64,000 nt of DNA from an uncultured Sphingomonadaceae bacterium (GCA_937873035.1 CALMVA010000068.1:1-64000); one strand, 5' to 3'. Positions 25,904-35,395 are shown, numbered from the stretch's first letter. Translations and numbers: made by a program. The notes: generated from the sequence alone by a model not told the origin.

Positions 25904-26626
25904 ATGCGATCAAAATCTATCCTTCTTGCTGCTTCGGCGTTTGCGCTGTTTGCTGTTTCTCCGGCCAACGCCGCTCTGACGCTGTATCAGGGCACCGACC
26001 AGAGTCCTGCACAGGGCGGGCCGTGGACCAATTCGGACGCCGCGGCCGCCGCCTTTGATGCGGCCGCCGCGCCGACCACCAAGGTCACGTTCGAAAGCCA
26101 GTCCGTTGGTTCCTTCTCGTCGCTTAGCCCTGCAGCAGGCCTGACGATCACTGGTGTAGACTATAATGGTGCAAATCAGAGCATCGCGAATGCGCCGCTG
26201 TGCACCTATTCGCTGTGCGGCGGCAACATAACGTCAGGAGGTGCCAACTTCCTGTCGCTCTATGGCGGCCAGGCAACCTTCTCCTTCTCGTCAGCCGTTC
26301 GTGCCTTTGGTATGTATGTCGGCGGGCAGCAGATTTCGTCGATCAACGTTGCCTTCAACAACGGCACCGACCAGACGATCTTCCTCGATCCCAATAGCTA
26401 TATCGGCCAATTGGGCTTTATCGGTTTTACCGACACCTCAAACCTCATCGCATCGGTTCGCCTCAACGCCGAGAACGACATTCTCGCCGTTGACGATGTG
26501 CGCTTTGCGGTCGGCAGAGGTGGCGGCGTTCCTGAACCCGCCGCCTGGGCACTGATGCTTTCGGGCTTCGGGCTGGTTGGGAGCGCGATGCGCCGTCGTC
26601 GTGCGCTTGAGGTCACCTACGCCTAA
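25904..26626 (+). CDS. PEPxxWA-CTERM sorting-domain exported protein
   Basis: This 240-residue protein has a signal peptide ending at SPANA (about 1-24) and a beta-rich Gly/Ser/Asn body. The C-terminal signal is VPEPAAWALMLSGFGLVG followed by MRRRR. GGGGG lies 7 bases before the ATG at 25904. The body resembles a carbohydrate-binding-like sandwich, but I cannot name a family. It has its own promoter region of about 150 bp and a strong terminator after it. Confidence 0.87.
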   Translation: MRSKSILLAASAFALFAVSPANAALTLYQGTDQSPAQGGPWTNSDAAAAAFDAAAAPTTKVTFESQSVGSFSSLSPAAGLTITGVDYNGANQSIANAPLCTYSLCGGNITSGGANFLSLYGGQATFSFSSAVRAFGMYVGGQQISSINVAFNNGTDQTIFLDPNSYIGQLGFIGFTDTSNLIASVRLNAENDILAVDDVRFAVGRGGGVPEPAAWALMLSGFGLVGSAMRRRRALEVTYA

Positions 26627-26644
26627 GCCAAATCGGCTTCAGAC

Positions 26645-26683
26645 AAAGGGCCTCGTCCGCTCGCCGGGCGGGGCCTTTTGCTG
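26645..26683 (+). terminator. Rho-independent terminator after the PEPxxWA-CTERM gene
   Basis: AAAGGGCCTCGTCCG (26645-26659) can pair, with a few G-U pairs, with CGGGCGGGGCCTTTT (26664-26678). The right arm ends in T residues. A weaker A/T-flanked hairpin (AAAAGCGG and CCGCTTTT) follows at 26717-26744, before dctA. Confidence 0.85.
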
Positions 26684-26798
26684 ATACGCTGGCGCATAAA
26701 GGTGAAATAGCCTCCCAAAAGCGGCGCTTGCGCGTCCCGCTTTTCGTGCCTCCCCGTTTATGGCAGGACGCGTGCCGTCGCACAGCGGGGGAAAGAAT

Positions 26799-28130
26799 AT
26801 GCGCACAACCGAAATCATCGCAGTTGCGGTTCCACCACGGCGGCCCTTTTACCGGCATCTCTATGTGCAGGTGCTGGCGGCGATCCTTGCAGGCGTCCTC
26901 GTCGGTCATTTCGCGTCGGCAACGGGCGAGGCGCTGAAGCCCGTGGGCGATGCCTTCATCAAGCTGGTGAAGATGGTGATCGCGCCCGTCATCTTCCTTA
27001 CCATCGTCACCGGCATTGCCGGGATGCGCGATTTGGGAACGGTCGGCCGGGTCGCGGCCAAGGCCTTTGCCTATTTCCTGTTCTTCTCCACGCTCGCGCT
27101 TATCGTCGGTCTGATCGTCGCCAATCTCGTCCAGCCCGGCGCAGGGCTGAATATCGACCCTGCGACGCTCGATGCCAGCAAGGTGAGCGACTATGCTGCC
27201 AAGGCGCATGACACGACGCTCACAGGCTTTCTGCTCGCCATCATCCCCGACACCTTTCTGGCCGCCGTGAGCGAAGGCAATCTGCTTCAGGTTCTGTTCG
27301 TCTCGGTGCTGTTCGGCATTGCGCTTGCGATGATCGGCGAACGCGGTCGCCATGTGTTCGACCTGCTCGAAGACCTCTCGATCGCCTTCTTCAAGCTCGT
27401 CTCGATCGTAATGAAGGCGGCACCCATCGGCGCCTTTGGCGCGATGGCTTTCACCATCGGCAAATATGGCGTCGGCAGCCTTGCCAATCTCGCGGAACTG
27501 GTGGCGACCTTCTACCTTACCTCGCTCTTGTTCGTGCTTGTCGTGCTGGGCAGCGCCGCGCGGTTGGCGGGCTTCTCGATCTTCAAGCTGATCGCCTATC
27601 TGAAGGCAGAGCTGCTGCTCGTGCTCGGCACATCCTCCTCCGAAAGCGCGCTGCCCGCGCTGATCGAAAAGATGGAGCGCGCGGGATGCCCCAAAACCAT
27701 TGTGGGGCTGGTCGTGCCGACCGGCTACAGCTTCAACCTCGATGGCACCAACATCTATATGACGCTCGCTGCGCTCTTCATCGCGCAGGCCTGCAATATC
27801 GAGCTGACGCTTGGCCAGCAGGTGCTGCTGCTCGGCGTTGCGATGATCTCGTCCAAGGGCGCCGCAGGCGTCACCGGTGCGGGTTTCATCACGCTGGCCG
27901 CCACACTCTCGATCGTGCCGTCGATCCCCGTCGCCGGCATTGCGCTCATCCTCGGCATAGACCGCTTCATGTCCGAATGTCGCAGCCTCACCAATTTCAT
28001 CGGCAATGCGGTGGCGACGGTAATCGTCAGCCGCTGGGAAAGCGCACTCGACCGACCGCAATTCGAGGCCGCGCTTGCCGGGCTGTTGCCGCCGGTCGAG
28101 GAGTTGCCCGAAGGTGTCGTTTCCGCCTGA
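26799..28130 (+). CDS. dctA: C4-dicarboxylate:cation symporter
   Basis: This 443-residue inner membrane symporter imports succinate, fumarate and malate with protons or sodium. It has [20 protein letters not shown], the serine-rich reentrant loop [18 protein letters not shown], and [16 protein letters not shown], all diagnostic of the DctA branch of the DAACS family. GGGGGAAAG precedes the ATG at 26799. No DctB/DctD two-component pair is present in the window. Confidence 0.95.
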   Translation: MRTTEIIAVAVPPRRPFYRHLYVQVLAAILAGVLVGHFASATGEALKPVGDAFIKLVKMVIAPVIFLTIVTGIAGMRDLGTVGRVAAKAFAYFLFFSTLALIVGLIVANLVQPGAGLNIDPATLDASKVSDYAAKAHDTTLTGFLLAIIPDTFLAAVSEGNLLQVLFVSVLFGIALAMIGERGRHVFDLLEDLSIAFFKLVSIVMKAAPIGAFGAMAFTIGKYGVGSLANLAELVATFYLTSLLFVLVVLGSAARLAGFSIFKLIAYLKAELLLVLGTSSSESALPALIEKMERAGCPKTIVGLVVPTGYSFNLDGTNIYMTLAALFIAQACNIELTLGQQVLLLGVAMISSKGAAGVTGAGFITLAATLSIVPSIPVAGIALILGIDRFMSECRSLTNFIGNAVATVIVSRWESALDRPQFEAALAGLLPPVEELPEGVVSA

Positions 28131-28141
28131 TTGACGGCGGA

Positions 28142-29299
28142 TTACAGCGCCTTTTCGTAAACCCGGTAGATCTTGTTGACCTCGCCACCCACGGCTTCGC
28201 CCACCGAGCGCATCGGGCCGTTGGAGGCGAGCACCCAGCCGAAATCGCCCTGTGTTGCGCCGAACTTTCCAACGGCGTCACGGCGGATATATTCGATCAT
28301 CATCATGGCAAGCTGGCTGGCAAGGCGGCTGCCCTGATGCTTTTTCAGCACGCCCATCAGCGGCACGCGCATCGTGCGCACCTTGGGCGCGCGAAGCCAC
28401 CACAACAGCTTGGCCCAGTTGAACGGGAAGAGCGCGCCATTAAAGCCCTTCAGCTTCTCGTTGATGTCGGGGATCGTCATCATGAAGGCAACCGGCTCTC
28501 CATCCACCTCCGCAACGCGGATCAGGTCTTCATAGACGAGCGGCTTGAGCTTCTTGCCCGCATAGGCAATTTCAGCCGGGGTGAAGGGCACGAAGCCCCA
28601 ATTGTCTGACCAGGCATCATTCAATATGCCGATGATGAGCGCGGCTTCTTCATTGAAGCGGCTCTTGTTGACGCGGCGGATGCGGATGCGCTCGCTCTTG
28701 TCGCCCATCGCCACGATGCGGTTGACGAGCTCAGGAAAACCGTCCGCAATCGGCACGGCATAGGTGAAGAGATCCTGCACGCCGCCATAGCCAGCGCCTT
28801 CGATCCAGGGCTGGTAGCGCGCGCTGTTGAAGCCCATCATCGCCACCGGCGGCTCTTCAAAGCCTTCAACGAGCAGGCCGATTTCATCCCAATAGGAAAA
28901 GCTCAGCGGGCCCATCGCCCGGTTCATGCCCTTGGCGCGAAGCCAGTCCGCTGCGGCCTCCAGCAGCCCGCGGCCCGCCTCTTCATCCTCGGCCTCGAAA
29001 AAGCCCCAGAAGCCGACACTCGGCCCCATGCCCTGTTCGGGCGGCTGGGTCAGCGCGAGCTGATCGATATGTGCCGAAATGCGCCCCACCACCGTGCCAC
29101 CACGTTCCGCGAGGAAGAGCTGCGCCTCGCCATGCTCGAACCACGGATTTTTGCCGGGCGTGATAAGGCCAAACACCTCATCCTTGAGCGGCGGCACCCA
29201 ATTGGGATCATTGGCATAAAGACGAAAGGGCAGGTCGACAAAGGCCGCTCTATCGGCCTTGGTTGCAACCGGACGAATGTTCAAACTGATCTGGGTCAA
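28142..29299 (-). CDS. GNAT-like acyltransferase; candidate ceramide synthase
   Basis: The 385-residue cytosolic protein has the pattern of a large GNAT-fold family often mislabelled dATP pyrophosphohydrolase. It begins with IRPVATKADRAAF and FRLYANDPNWVPPLKDEVF near 23-41. EAQLFLAERGGTVVGRISA and GPLSFSYWDEIGLLVEGF follow. From memory, the Caulobacter bacterial ceramide synthase belongs to a GNAT-like acyltransferase group. Since serine palmitoyltransferase lies 12 kb away, this is a candidate for that step, as inference only. It begins with TTG (29297-29299) preceded by AGGGAAG; no ATG is available near the fold start. It is divergent from a desaturase gene. Confidence 0.7.
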   Translation of the reverse strand: MTQISLNIRPVATKADRAAFVDLPFRLYANDPNWVPPLKDEVFGLITPGKNPWFEHGEAQLFLAERGGTVVGRISAHIDQLALTQPPEQGMGPSVGFWGFFEAEDEEAGRGLLEAAADWLRAKGMNRAMGPLSFSYWDEIGLLVEGFEEPPVAMMGFNSARYQPWIEGAGYGGVQDLFTYAVPIADGFPELVNRIVAMGDKSERIRIRRVNKSRFNEEAALIIGILNDAWSDNWGFVPFTPAEIAYAGKKLKPLVYEDLIRVAEVDGEPVAFMMTIPDINEKLKGFNGALFPFNWAKLLWWLRAPKVRTMRVPLMGVLKKHQGSRLASQLAMMMIEYIRRDAVGKFGATQGDFGWVLASNGPMRSVGEAVGGEVNKIYRVYEKAL

Positions 29300-29452
29300 T
29301 GCTGTCTTCCCTTTTTCGTCCGATGACCATGCGGCAAGTCCTGCCTTCTTGAAGCGATGTCAAGGCGCGCCATATGCAACCCGTCGCCATGGCATCGCCA
29401 TCATCCTGCCATTATGATCGGCTTTAGACCAAGGCGAAGAAATGGAATGCCC

Positions 29453-30586
29453 ATGAACAGCTCGCTTCTCTCCGCTGACGATCTTCCCGGCAACCCCGAC
29501 GCTGGCAGCGGCAAAATTCCGCTCGCGCGCCACCCCGATGACGCCGCGATGATCCGCGCCGCAGCAGAACTGACGCGCGACCTGACGACAGCGCGGCCCG
29601 AAATCTACTGGCCCGATTTTCTGGCCTGCACGATCACCGGCTATGGCGCGCTGGCGCTCGCCATCATGGCGACGTCCACCGCCGCGATGCTCGGCTGGGC
29701 GGTGCTTGCGATGCTGACGCTCTACCGCGCCGGGCTGTTTATCCATGAACTCACGCACATCCGCCCGACAGCACTTCCCGGCTTCCGCTTTGCGTGGAAC
29801 GCGCTCGTCGGCGTGCCGCTGCTGGTGCCGTCTTTCATGTATGAAGGCGTACACAGCCTGCACCACGCGCGCACGCGCTATGGCACCAACGAAGACCCTG
29901 AATATCTGCCGCTCGCGCTGATGAAACCGTGGACGGTGCCATTGTTCGTGCTGGTCGCGGTTTTGGGGCCGGTGGCGGTGCTCTTGCGCTTTGCCGTGCT
30001 CTCGCCGCTCTCTCTGCTTTCAAAGTCGCTGCGCCGGACCATCGTCGAGCGTTACTCAAGCCTGTCGATCAACCCCGATTTCCGCCGCCGGATGCCCGAA
30101 GGCGCTTTCCGCCGGATGTGGATTGCGCAGGAGGCCGCCGCGAGTTTGTGGGCCATCACCGTCATCGCGCTGGTCGCGACCGGCGTCATCCCGCTCCACG
30201 CCTTTCTCATCGCGCTGGGCGTTCATTCGGGCGTTGTCGTCGTCAATCAGTTCCGCACGCTGGTCGCGCACCTCTGGGCGAATGAGGGCGAAGTGATGAG
30301 CGTGACCGGCCAGTATCTCGACAGCGTCAACGTGCCGCCGCCGGGCTTTTTGCCCGCGCTCTGGGCGCCCGTGGGGCTACGCTACCATGCGCTTCACCAT
30401 CTGCTGCCCGGTCTGCCCTATCATGCGCTCGGAGAAGCGCATCGCCGCCTCGTCAAGGCACTGCCGGAAAGCTCCAACTATCACGAAGCCAGCTATGATG
30501 GGCTTCCGGGGCTGGTCTTCAGGCTTGTCAAAAGCACGTTCCATGCTTCGGCCAACCCCGCGACCGAAACCCCTGCCCCGCGCTGA
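29453..30586 (+). CDS. Membrane fatty acid desaturase/hydroxylase-like protein
   Basis: This integral membrane di-iron enzyme has 377 residues and three histidine boxes: HELTH at 98-102, HSLHH at 134-138 and HALHH at 312-316. The last continues as LLPGLPYHAL. Hydrophobic pairs lie before and after the second box. Members insert double bonds or hydroxyl groups into acyl chains; the exact substrate is unknown. The start is 29453 (or ATG 29447). It is divergent from the GNAT-like gene and convergent with lptG, so a lipid role is favoured by context. Confidence 0.85.
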   Translation: MNSSLLSADDLPGNPDAGSGKIPLARHPDDAAMIRAAAELTRDLTTARPEIYWPDFLACTITGYGALALAIMATSTAAMLGWAVLAMLTLYRAGLFIHELTHIRPTALPGFRFAWNALVGVPLLVPSFMYEGVHSLHHARTRYGTNEDPEYLPLALMKPWTVPLFVLVAVLGPVAVLLRFAVLSPLSLLSKSLRRTIVERYSSLSINPDFRRRMPEGAFRRMWIAQEAAASLWAITVIALVATGVIPLHAFLIALGVHSGVVVVNQFRTLVAHLWANEGEVMSVTGQYLDSVNVPPPGFLPALWAPVGLRYHALHHLLPGLPYHALGEAHRRLVKALPESSNYHEASYDGLPGLVFRLVKSTFHASANPATETPAPR

Positions 30587-31681
30587 TTATTCCTCGGTTT
30601 TGACGAGGACGAATTCACCGATCAGCAGGAAGAGGAAAAACGGCCCCCATGCCGCGAGCAGCGGCGGGTAGGCCCCCAGCCCACCCATGGCGAGGCCGAA
30701 ATTATCGGCCACGAAATAGGCAAAGCCCAGCCCCATGCCAATAACTGCGCGCACGAACAGCTTGCCTGATCGTGCAACGCCAAAGGCGGCAACCGCGGCC
30801 AGCAGCGGCATGAGCACGGTTGAAAGCGGGCCGGAAATCTTGTGCCACAGCGACGCGCGCAACGATTGCGTCGGGCGGCCCGCCGCCTCAAGATCGCCAA
30901 TCGCATCCCATAATTTCATGAAAGACAGGCCATCGGGATCAACGCTTGCCAGCGTGAACTGATCGGGCCGAACGCCAACCCCAATCGTGACTGTGCCCAG
31001 CTTGTCAGTCACGCCGCGCGCCACATCAAAGCGCGTCGCCTCGGTGAGCGCCCAGCCCGTTCCGGCAGGCTTCGCCGACTTTCCACGCACGATGGAACTC
31101 AACTCGCCGCCTGACCGATCATAGATCGTCACGTCAGACAGGCGTGTCGCGGGTCCGCGCCCTTCCACCGATCCCGCATTGATGAGGTTGGTCCCGTCGC
31201 GGACCCAGATGTCAGACTGGGTCCGGCTGTCCATCGGGATGCGGGCATATTCCACCTTTTGCCAGCGATTGAGCGTGGCCGTTGCGCGGCTGACGATCCG
31301 CTCGTTAAAGGTGAAGGACACCACCGCCACACCGAGGCTTGCGAGGATGAGCGGTGCCAGCACCTGATGCGCCGACAATCCCGATGCCTTCATCGAAACG
31401 ACTTCGCTGTTCTGGTTGAGCGTCACCATGGTGATAAGCGTGCCCAGCAGCACCGAAAAGGGCAGGAAGCGCGCCGCGATCTGTGGCGTGCGCATCGACA
31501 CGTAGCGCCACAAATCGCCATTATCATTACCTGCGACGCCAAGAATCTTGTCTGACTCCCCCAGCAGATCAAGCGCCTGCAACACGATGACAAGCGCCGC
31601 CAGAACCGCAAGGCTGCGGATCAGGAACATCTTGGCCATGTAGCGCGCCATGGTTCGTGAGGGGAAGAACTGCGTCTGCAT
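30587..31681 (-). CDS. lptG: LPS export ABC transporter permease LptG
   Basis: LptG is one of two permeases that, with LptB2, extract lipopolysaccharide from the inner membrane. The 364-residue protein has six membrane helices split by a periplasmic beta-jellyroll (about 130-260). The ATG overlaps the lptF stop as ATGA, giving the usual lptF-lptG order. It retains the segments GTLITMVTLNQNSEVVSMKA and VLMPLLAAVAAFGVA. Sphingomonads with sphingolipids may still carry lptFG; this one does. Confidence 0.92.
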   Translation of the reverse strand: MQTQFFPSRTMARYMAKMFLIRSLAVLAALVIVLQALDLLGESDKILGVAGNDNGDLWRYVSMRTPQIAARFLPFSVLLGTLITMVTLNQNSEVVSMKASGLSAHQVLAPLILASLGVAVVSFTFNERIVSRATATLNRWQKVEYARIPMDSRTQSDIWVRDGTNLINAGSVEGRGPATRLSDVTIYDRSGGELSSIVRGKSAKPAGTGWALTEATRFDVARGVTDKLGTVTIGVGVRPDQFTLASVDPDGLSFMKLWDAIGDLEAAGRPTQSLRASLWHKISGPLSTVLMPLLAAVAAFGVARSGKLFVRAVIGMGLGFAYFVADNFGLAMGGLGAYPPLLAAWGPFFLFLLIGEFVLVKTEE

Positions 31682-32883
31682 CAGGCGGAGGCCGCTTTCG
31701 GCTGGTTGCGGGTCAGGAGTTTGCGGATTGACTTGCCGATAGCCTCAAAGCCCTTTTCAAGCGCACCGATGGGCTGGCCACCCGGCTTGTGTGCGAGCGT
31801 CCAATACATCCAGCAAATAAGCGCCGCAAACAGCGCAAACGGCGTCCACAAGGCAAAGAGCGGATCCACAAGGCCCAAAGACCCCATGCCCTCCGCATAT
31901 TCATTGATCTTGTGATAGGTGACGACCATCACGATGGAGATGAACACGCCCAAGGCTGAGGAAGAACGCTTGGGCGGCACGGCAAGCGCCACGGCGAGCA
32001 GCGGCAAAAGCAGCATCATCGCGACCTCGACCAGCCGGAAGTGGAAGTTCGCCTCGCTTTGATAGCGGACTTCCGCCGTCGCCGTCTTATCGTAGCTCAC
32101 CTGCACCAGCTCCGGGATCGTCAACTCCCGGTTCTTGTCTCCTCGCCCACGGAACGCCTCGATCTTCGGCAGATCGATCGGCAAATCATGCGCGGTGAAA
32201 GAGAGCACGCGGGGCTGCTTATAATTTGGCGCATCATGCACGAGCACGCCGTTTGACAGGCGCAGGATGATGACATCAGGATCGTCTGTCGCCAAAAAGG
32301 TGCCCTGCTCCGCCGTGACCGACAGCGACTTGTTGTCCTTGGAAACGGCGCGCACGAAAATGCCGTGGAGCGATTTTCCGCCATCCTCGCTTCGCTCTAT
32401 CCGCATTGTCATGCGCTTGCCGAAGCGGGCGAACTCACCCACCTTGATCGACGCGCCCAGCGCGCCAGAGCGCAGCTCGAAGCGCAGCCCTTCATAGGCA
32501 TAGCGTGAATAGGGCTGGACATAGCCGACAATGCCAAGGTTAACGAGCGCCAGCAAAATCGCGTAAATATAGGGCACGCGCAGCAACCGTCCATAGCTCA
32601 TGCCGACCGCGCGGAACACGTCCAGCTCGGATGACATCGCGATTTTGCGGAAGGCCAGCAAAATGCCCAGCATCAGCCCGATGGGGATGCCGAGCGAGAG
32701 ATATTCCGGGATGAGATTGGCAAGCATCCGCCACACCACGCTCACCGGCCCGCCTTCCTGCGCCACGAAATCAAAAAGCCGCAGCATTTTGTCGAGCACA
32801 AGCAGCATCGCCGCGATGACGAGAGTCGAAAAGAGCGGCAGGGCAATCAGGCGGCCAAGGTATCGATCGGTCGAAGTCAGCAT
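31681..32883 (-). CDS. lptF: LPS export ABC transporter permease LptF
   Basis: LptF is the partner of LptG in the LPS extraction complex. The 400-residue protein has LDRYLGRL-like start (TSTDRYLGRLIALP), two early membrane helices, a large periplasmic region, and the conserved cytoplasmic stretch AFRKIAMSSELDVFRAVGMS near 99-118. The ATG at 32883 is preferred. Open frame runs further upstream, but that stretch has no family similarity. No lptC/lptA/lptB is nearby. Confidence 0.93.
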   Translation of the reverse strand: MLTSTDRYLGRLIALPLFSTLVIAAMLLVLDKMLRLFDFVAQEGGPVSVVWRMLANLIPEYLSLGIPIGLMLGILLAFRKIAMSSELDVFRAVGMSYGRLLRVPYIYAILLALVNLGIVGYVQPYSRYAYEGLRFELRSGALGASIKVGEFARFGKRMTMRIERSEDGGKSLHGIFVRAVSKDNKSLSVTAEQGTFLATDDPDVIILRLSNGVLVHDAPNYKQPRVLSFTAHDLPIDLPKIEAFRGRGDKNRELTIPELVQVSYDKTATAEVRYQSEANFHFRLVEVAMMLLLPLLAVALAVPPKRSSSALGVFISIVMVVTYHKINEYAEGMGSLGLVDPLFALWTPFALFAALICWMYWTLAHKPGGQPIGALEKGFEAIGKSIRKLLTRNQPKAASA

Positions 32884-33015
32884 CTTGTTTCTGATTTGGG
32901 TCGATTCCTGACCATGATTTGGCCGCAAATGGAGTCCAGAGAGATCGTGCCAACGTGGATTAGGTGAGTCCGGGCGCGAGTGCAAACGGCCGGAGACATT
33001 TTTCAAGGTGGTAGG

Positions 33016-33507
33016 ATGATTTCAAAACTGCGTCGTTCACTATTGGGACTTTCAGCCGCCGCTCTGGCGCTGCCCGCTTTCGGGTCTGCGGCGGCATTGG
33101 GGCCAAACCCTTCGCTGTGCGCGCAAGGCAATGATCCCTCGATTCTCGTCCATGTGTCGGGCCTGAAGGACCGTGCGGGCAAGATCCGCGTGCGCACCTT
33201 TACCGGCAACCCTGACACTTATTTCAACAAGAAATTTGCGCAGCTTCGCGTTGAATATACGGTGCCGAGCGTCGGCCCGGTCGATATTTGCGTGCCCGTG
33301 CCGGGCCCCGGCACCTACGCCGTTGATGTGCGGCACGATGCCAATAACAATGGCGATACAGACCGCTCGGATGGCGTTGGCGCATCGGGCAATCCCAAAT
33401 TTTCGCTGTTCAACATTCTGTTCGGCAAAAAGCCGCCTGCGCGCGAGGTGCAGGTATCGGTCGGCAATGGCACCACAATTGTGCCCATCATTGTGCGGTA
33501 TCTCTAG
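33016..33507 (+). CDS. DUF2141-domain exported protein
   Basis: This 163-residue protein has a signal peptide (SLLGLSAAALALPAFGSAAA, about 7-26) and a C-terminal beta sandwich of the DUF2141 type. The motif DVRHDANNNGDTDRSDG resembles a Ca-binding-like loop and is shared by DUF2141 proteins. Function is unknown. AAGGTGG precedes the ATG. It is 3 bases from the diacylglycerol-kinase-like gene, so one transcript is likely. Confidence 0.85.
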   Translation: MISKLRRSLLGLSAAALALPAFGSAAALGPNPSLCAQGNDPSILVHVSGLKDRAGKIRVRTFTGNPDTYFNKKFAQLRVEYTVPSVGPVDICVPVPGPGTYAVDVRHDANNNGDTDRSDGVGASGNPKFSLFNILFGKKPPAREVQVSVGNGTTIVPIIVRYL

Positions 33508-33510
33508 ATC

Positions 33511-34479
33511 ATGACGCTGGTTGCCCTTCTTTCCAACCCCAACTCGACGGGCAACCGGGCTATCCTGCCGCGCATCCGCTGTTTTTGCGCGCAGCACCCG
33601 GAGATTTTCCATTATGAGGTGGAAGATGCCGGGCAGATTGGTGAGGCGCTGACCTCCATCGCCCGCGTCAAGCCGCGCGTGCTTGTCGTCAATGGCGGCG
33701 ATGGCACGGTGCAGGCCGCGCTCACCGAGCTTTATCACGGCGGCCAGTTCGGCACGGATTTTCCGCCCGTCGCGGTTTTGCCCAATGGCAAGACCAACCT
33801 GATCGCGCTTGATCTGGGGGCTGATGGCGATCCCATCGGCACGCTGGAACGGATCGTCGAAATCGCGCAGGGCAGCCTTAACGACCATGTCGTCGAGCGC
33901 GAGTTGATCGCCCTCACTGAAGGTGAGCAGGGCAACCGCCCCGTGCTGGGGATGTTTCTGGGCGGCGCCGGGCTCGCCGATACGATCCTTTTCTGCCGCG
34001 AAAAACTTTATCCGCTCGGCCTGCCCAATGGTCTGTGCCACGTGCTCGCCGGAATCGCCGCGATTTTCGCCATGCTGACGGGCATCCGCGGCCGCCTGCT
34101 GCCGCCACAACCCAACCCGGTTTCCGTCTCGCTCATCCGCGATGGTGAAGCGACGCGCCGCTTTTCCTTTCTGATCGTCACCACGCTTGAAAAGCTGCTG
34201 ATTACCGGACGGGCCGAACGCAAGGGGCTGATGGGGCTGAAACTGCTGGCCGTCGAGCAATCGGGCCGCGCGCTGACCCGCGCGTTCATGGCCGCGATCG
34301 CAGGCAAGCTTGGGCGCGAAGATGTAGCGGGCGTCCATGTGCAGCATGGCGATGTGATCCGCATCGAAAGCGACAATACCAGCGTGATTCTGGACGGCGA
34401 GACCTTCCACGCCACGCGGGGACGCCCGATTGTGCTGCGGTCAACGCCGCCCCTGCCTTTCCTCAAGATCGCGGCGTGA
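33511..34479 (+). CDS. Diacylglycerol-kinase-fold lipid kinase
   Basis: The 322-residue protein has the DAGK catalytic fold: SNPNSTGNR near 8-16, the nucleotide loop NGGDGTV at 61-67, and VILDGETFH near the C-terminus. The usual GTAN stretch reads LPNGKTNLIA. The family phosphorylates diacylglycerol, sphingosine or ceramide. A Tam41-like nucleotidyltransferase overlaps its stop, which favours diacylglycerol to phosphatidate, but a sphingoid base cannot be excluded in this organism. Confidence 0.85.
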   Translation: MTLVALLSNPNSTGNRAILPRIRCFCAQHPEIFHYEVEDAGQIGEALTSIARVKPRVLVVNGGDGTVQAALTELYHGGQFGTDFPPVAVLPNGKTNLIALDLGADGDPIGTLERIVEIAQGSLNDHVVERELIALTEGEQGNRPVLGMFLGGAGLADTILFCREKLYPLGLPNGLCHVLAGIAAIFAMLTGIRGRLLPPQPNPVSVSLIRDGEATRRFSFLIVTTLEKLLITGRAERKGLMGLKLLAVEQSGRALTRAFMAAIAGKLGREDVAGVHVQHGDVIRIESDNTSVILDGETFHATRGRPIVLRSTPPLPFLKIAA

Positions 34480-35345
34480 CCGCGCTCAAGGCGCTGGTCG
34501 CAGCCGAGCTTGCCCAGCCCGTTCAGCCCCGCATTTCCGAAATGGCCGCCGCCATCGCCGCAGAATATGGCGCAGCCGCCCGCGCGGTGCTCTTTTACGG
34601 CTCATGCCTGCGCGAGCAGCAGCTCGATGGGCTGATGCTCGATTTTTACCTGATCGTCTCCGACTATGACGCCGCTTATCCCAATAGCTGGCTGGCGCGC
34701 GCCAACCGGCTTATTCCGCCCAACGTCTTTCCCTTCACGCGCGATGGTCTGGCCAGCAAATATGCCGTTTTGAGCGAGGCGGACTTTGCCACGCTCAACA
34801 GTGCAGACGCCTCCACCGTTTCGGTCTGGGCACGTTTTGCCCAGCCTGCCCGGCTTGTCTGGTCGGCTGATGAAGAGGCATCCAACCGCGCGATTGATGC
34901 CATCGCGGCAGCCACGCCCACGCTCTTTGCACTGGCACGGCCCATTGCCCCCTCGGCTGCCCCGATGGACATCTGGCGCGCGGGCTTTGCACGGACCTAT
35001 GAATGTGAATTGCGCGCCGAGCGCACGTCCCGCTCAGGATCAATCGTCGATGCAGAGCCGGAACGCTACGCCGCCTTTGGCGCGGCCGTCCCGCTTGAAA
35101 CCACGATGACGCGCCCCGCCGCCGAACGCGCATGGCGGGCGTTGAAACGGCGTGGCAAGCAGATGAGCGTGCTGCGGCTGGCCAAGGCGAGCCTCACCTT
35201 TGCCGGCGGGATCGATTATCTCGCCTGGAAGATCAATCGCCATGCGGGGACGCAAATCGTCATCAAGCCGTGGCAACGGCGCTTTCCGCTGGTTGCCGCC
35301 CTCTTCCTTGTGCCGCAGCTGCTGCGTCAGGGCGCCGTGCGCTGA
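34476..35345 (+). CDS. Tam41-like nucleotidyltransferase, candidate CDP-DAG synthase
   Basis: Starting with GTG overlapping the previous stop (GTGA), this 289-residue protein resembles the mitochondrial phosphatidate cytidylyltransferase Tam41. It has a nucleotidyltransferase loop FYGSCLRE at 40-47 with acidic residues in LMLDFYLIV near 53-61. ASKYAVLSEADF recalls the KYGVVS element of Tam41, and the ending RLAKASLTFAGGIDYLAWK recalls its C-terminus. Tam41 makes CDP-diacylglycerol from phosphatidate and CTP. The comparison is from memory and unverified. The neighbour would supply phosphatidate. Confidence 0.65.
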   Translation: MTALKALVAAELAQPVQPRISEMAAAIAAEYGAAARAVLFYGSCLREQQLDGLMLDFYLIVSDYDAAYPNSWLARANRLIPPNVFPFTRDGLASKYAVLSEADFATLNSADASTVSVWARFAQPARLVWSADEEASNRAIDAIAAATPTLFALARPIAPSAAPMDIWRAGFARTYECELRAERTSRSGSIVDAEPERYAAFGAAVPLETTMTRPAAERAWRALKRRGKQMSVLRLAKASLTFAGGIDYLAWKINRHAGTQIVIKPWQRRFPLVAALFLVPQLLRQGAVR

Positions 35346-35357
35346 GGCGTTTGCCCG

Positions 35358-35395
35358 AAAAAAGACGATCCGGCAGGGATAGTTGCCGGATCGTC
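35358..35395 (-). terminator. Minus-strand rho-independent terminator
   Basis: A perfect 12-bp inverted repeat (GACGATCCGGCA and TGCCGGATCGTC, 35364-35395) has a run of A on its left flank, which reads as a U tract on the minus strand. There is no T run on the right. It therefore fits the minus-strand M23 peptidase gene, 300 bp upstream in that direction. Confidence 0.75.

Noticed and set aside
26613-28061. A 482-residue minus-strand frame over dctA
   Set aside because: The DctA motifs on the plus strand are strong; the antisense frame is rich in Arg, His, Asp and Gln with no domain pattern.
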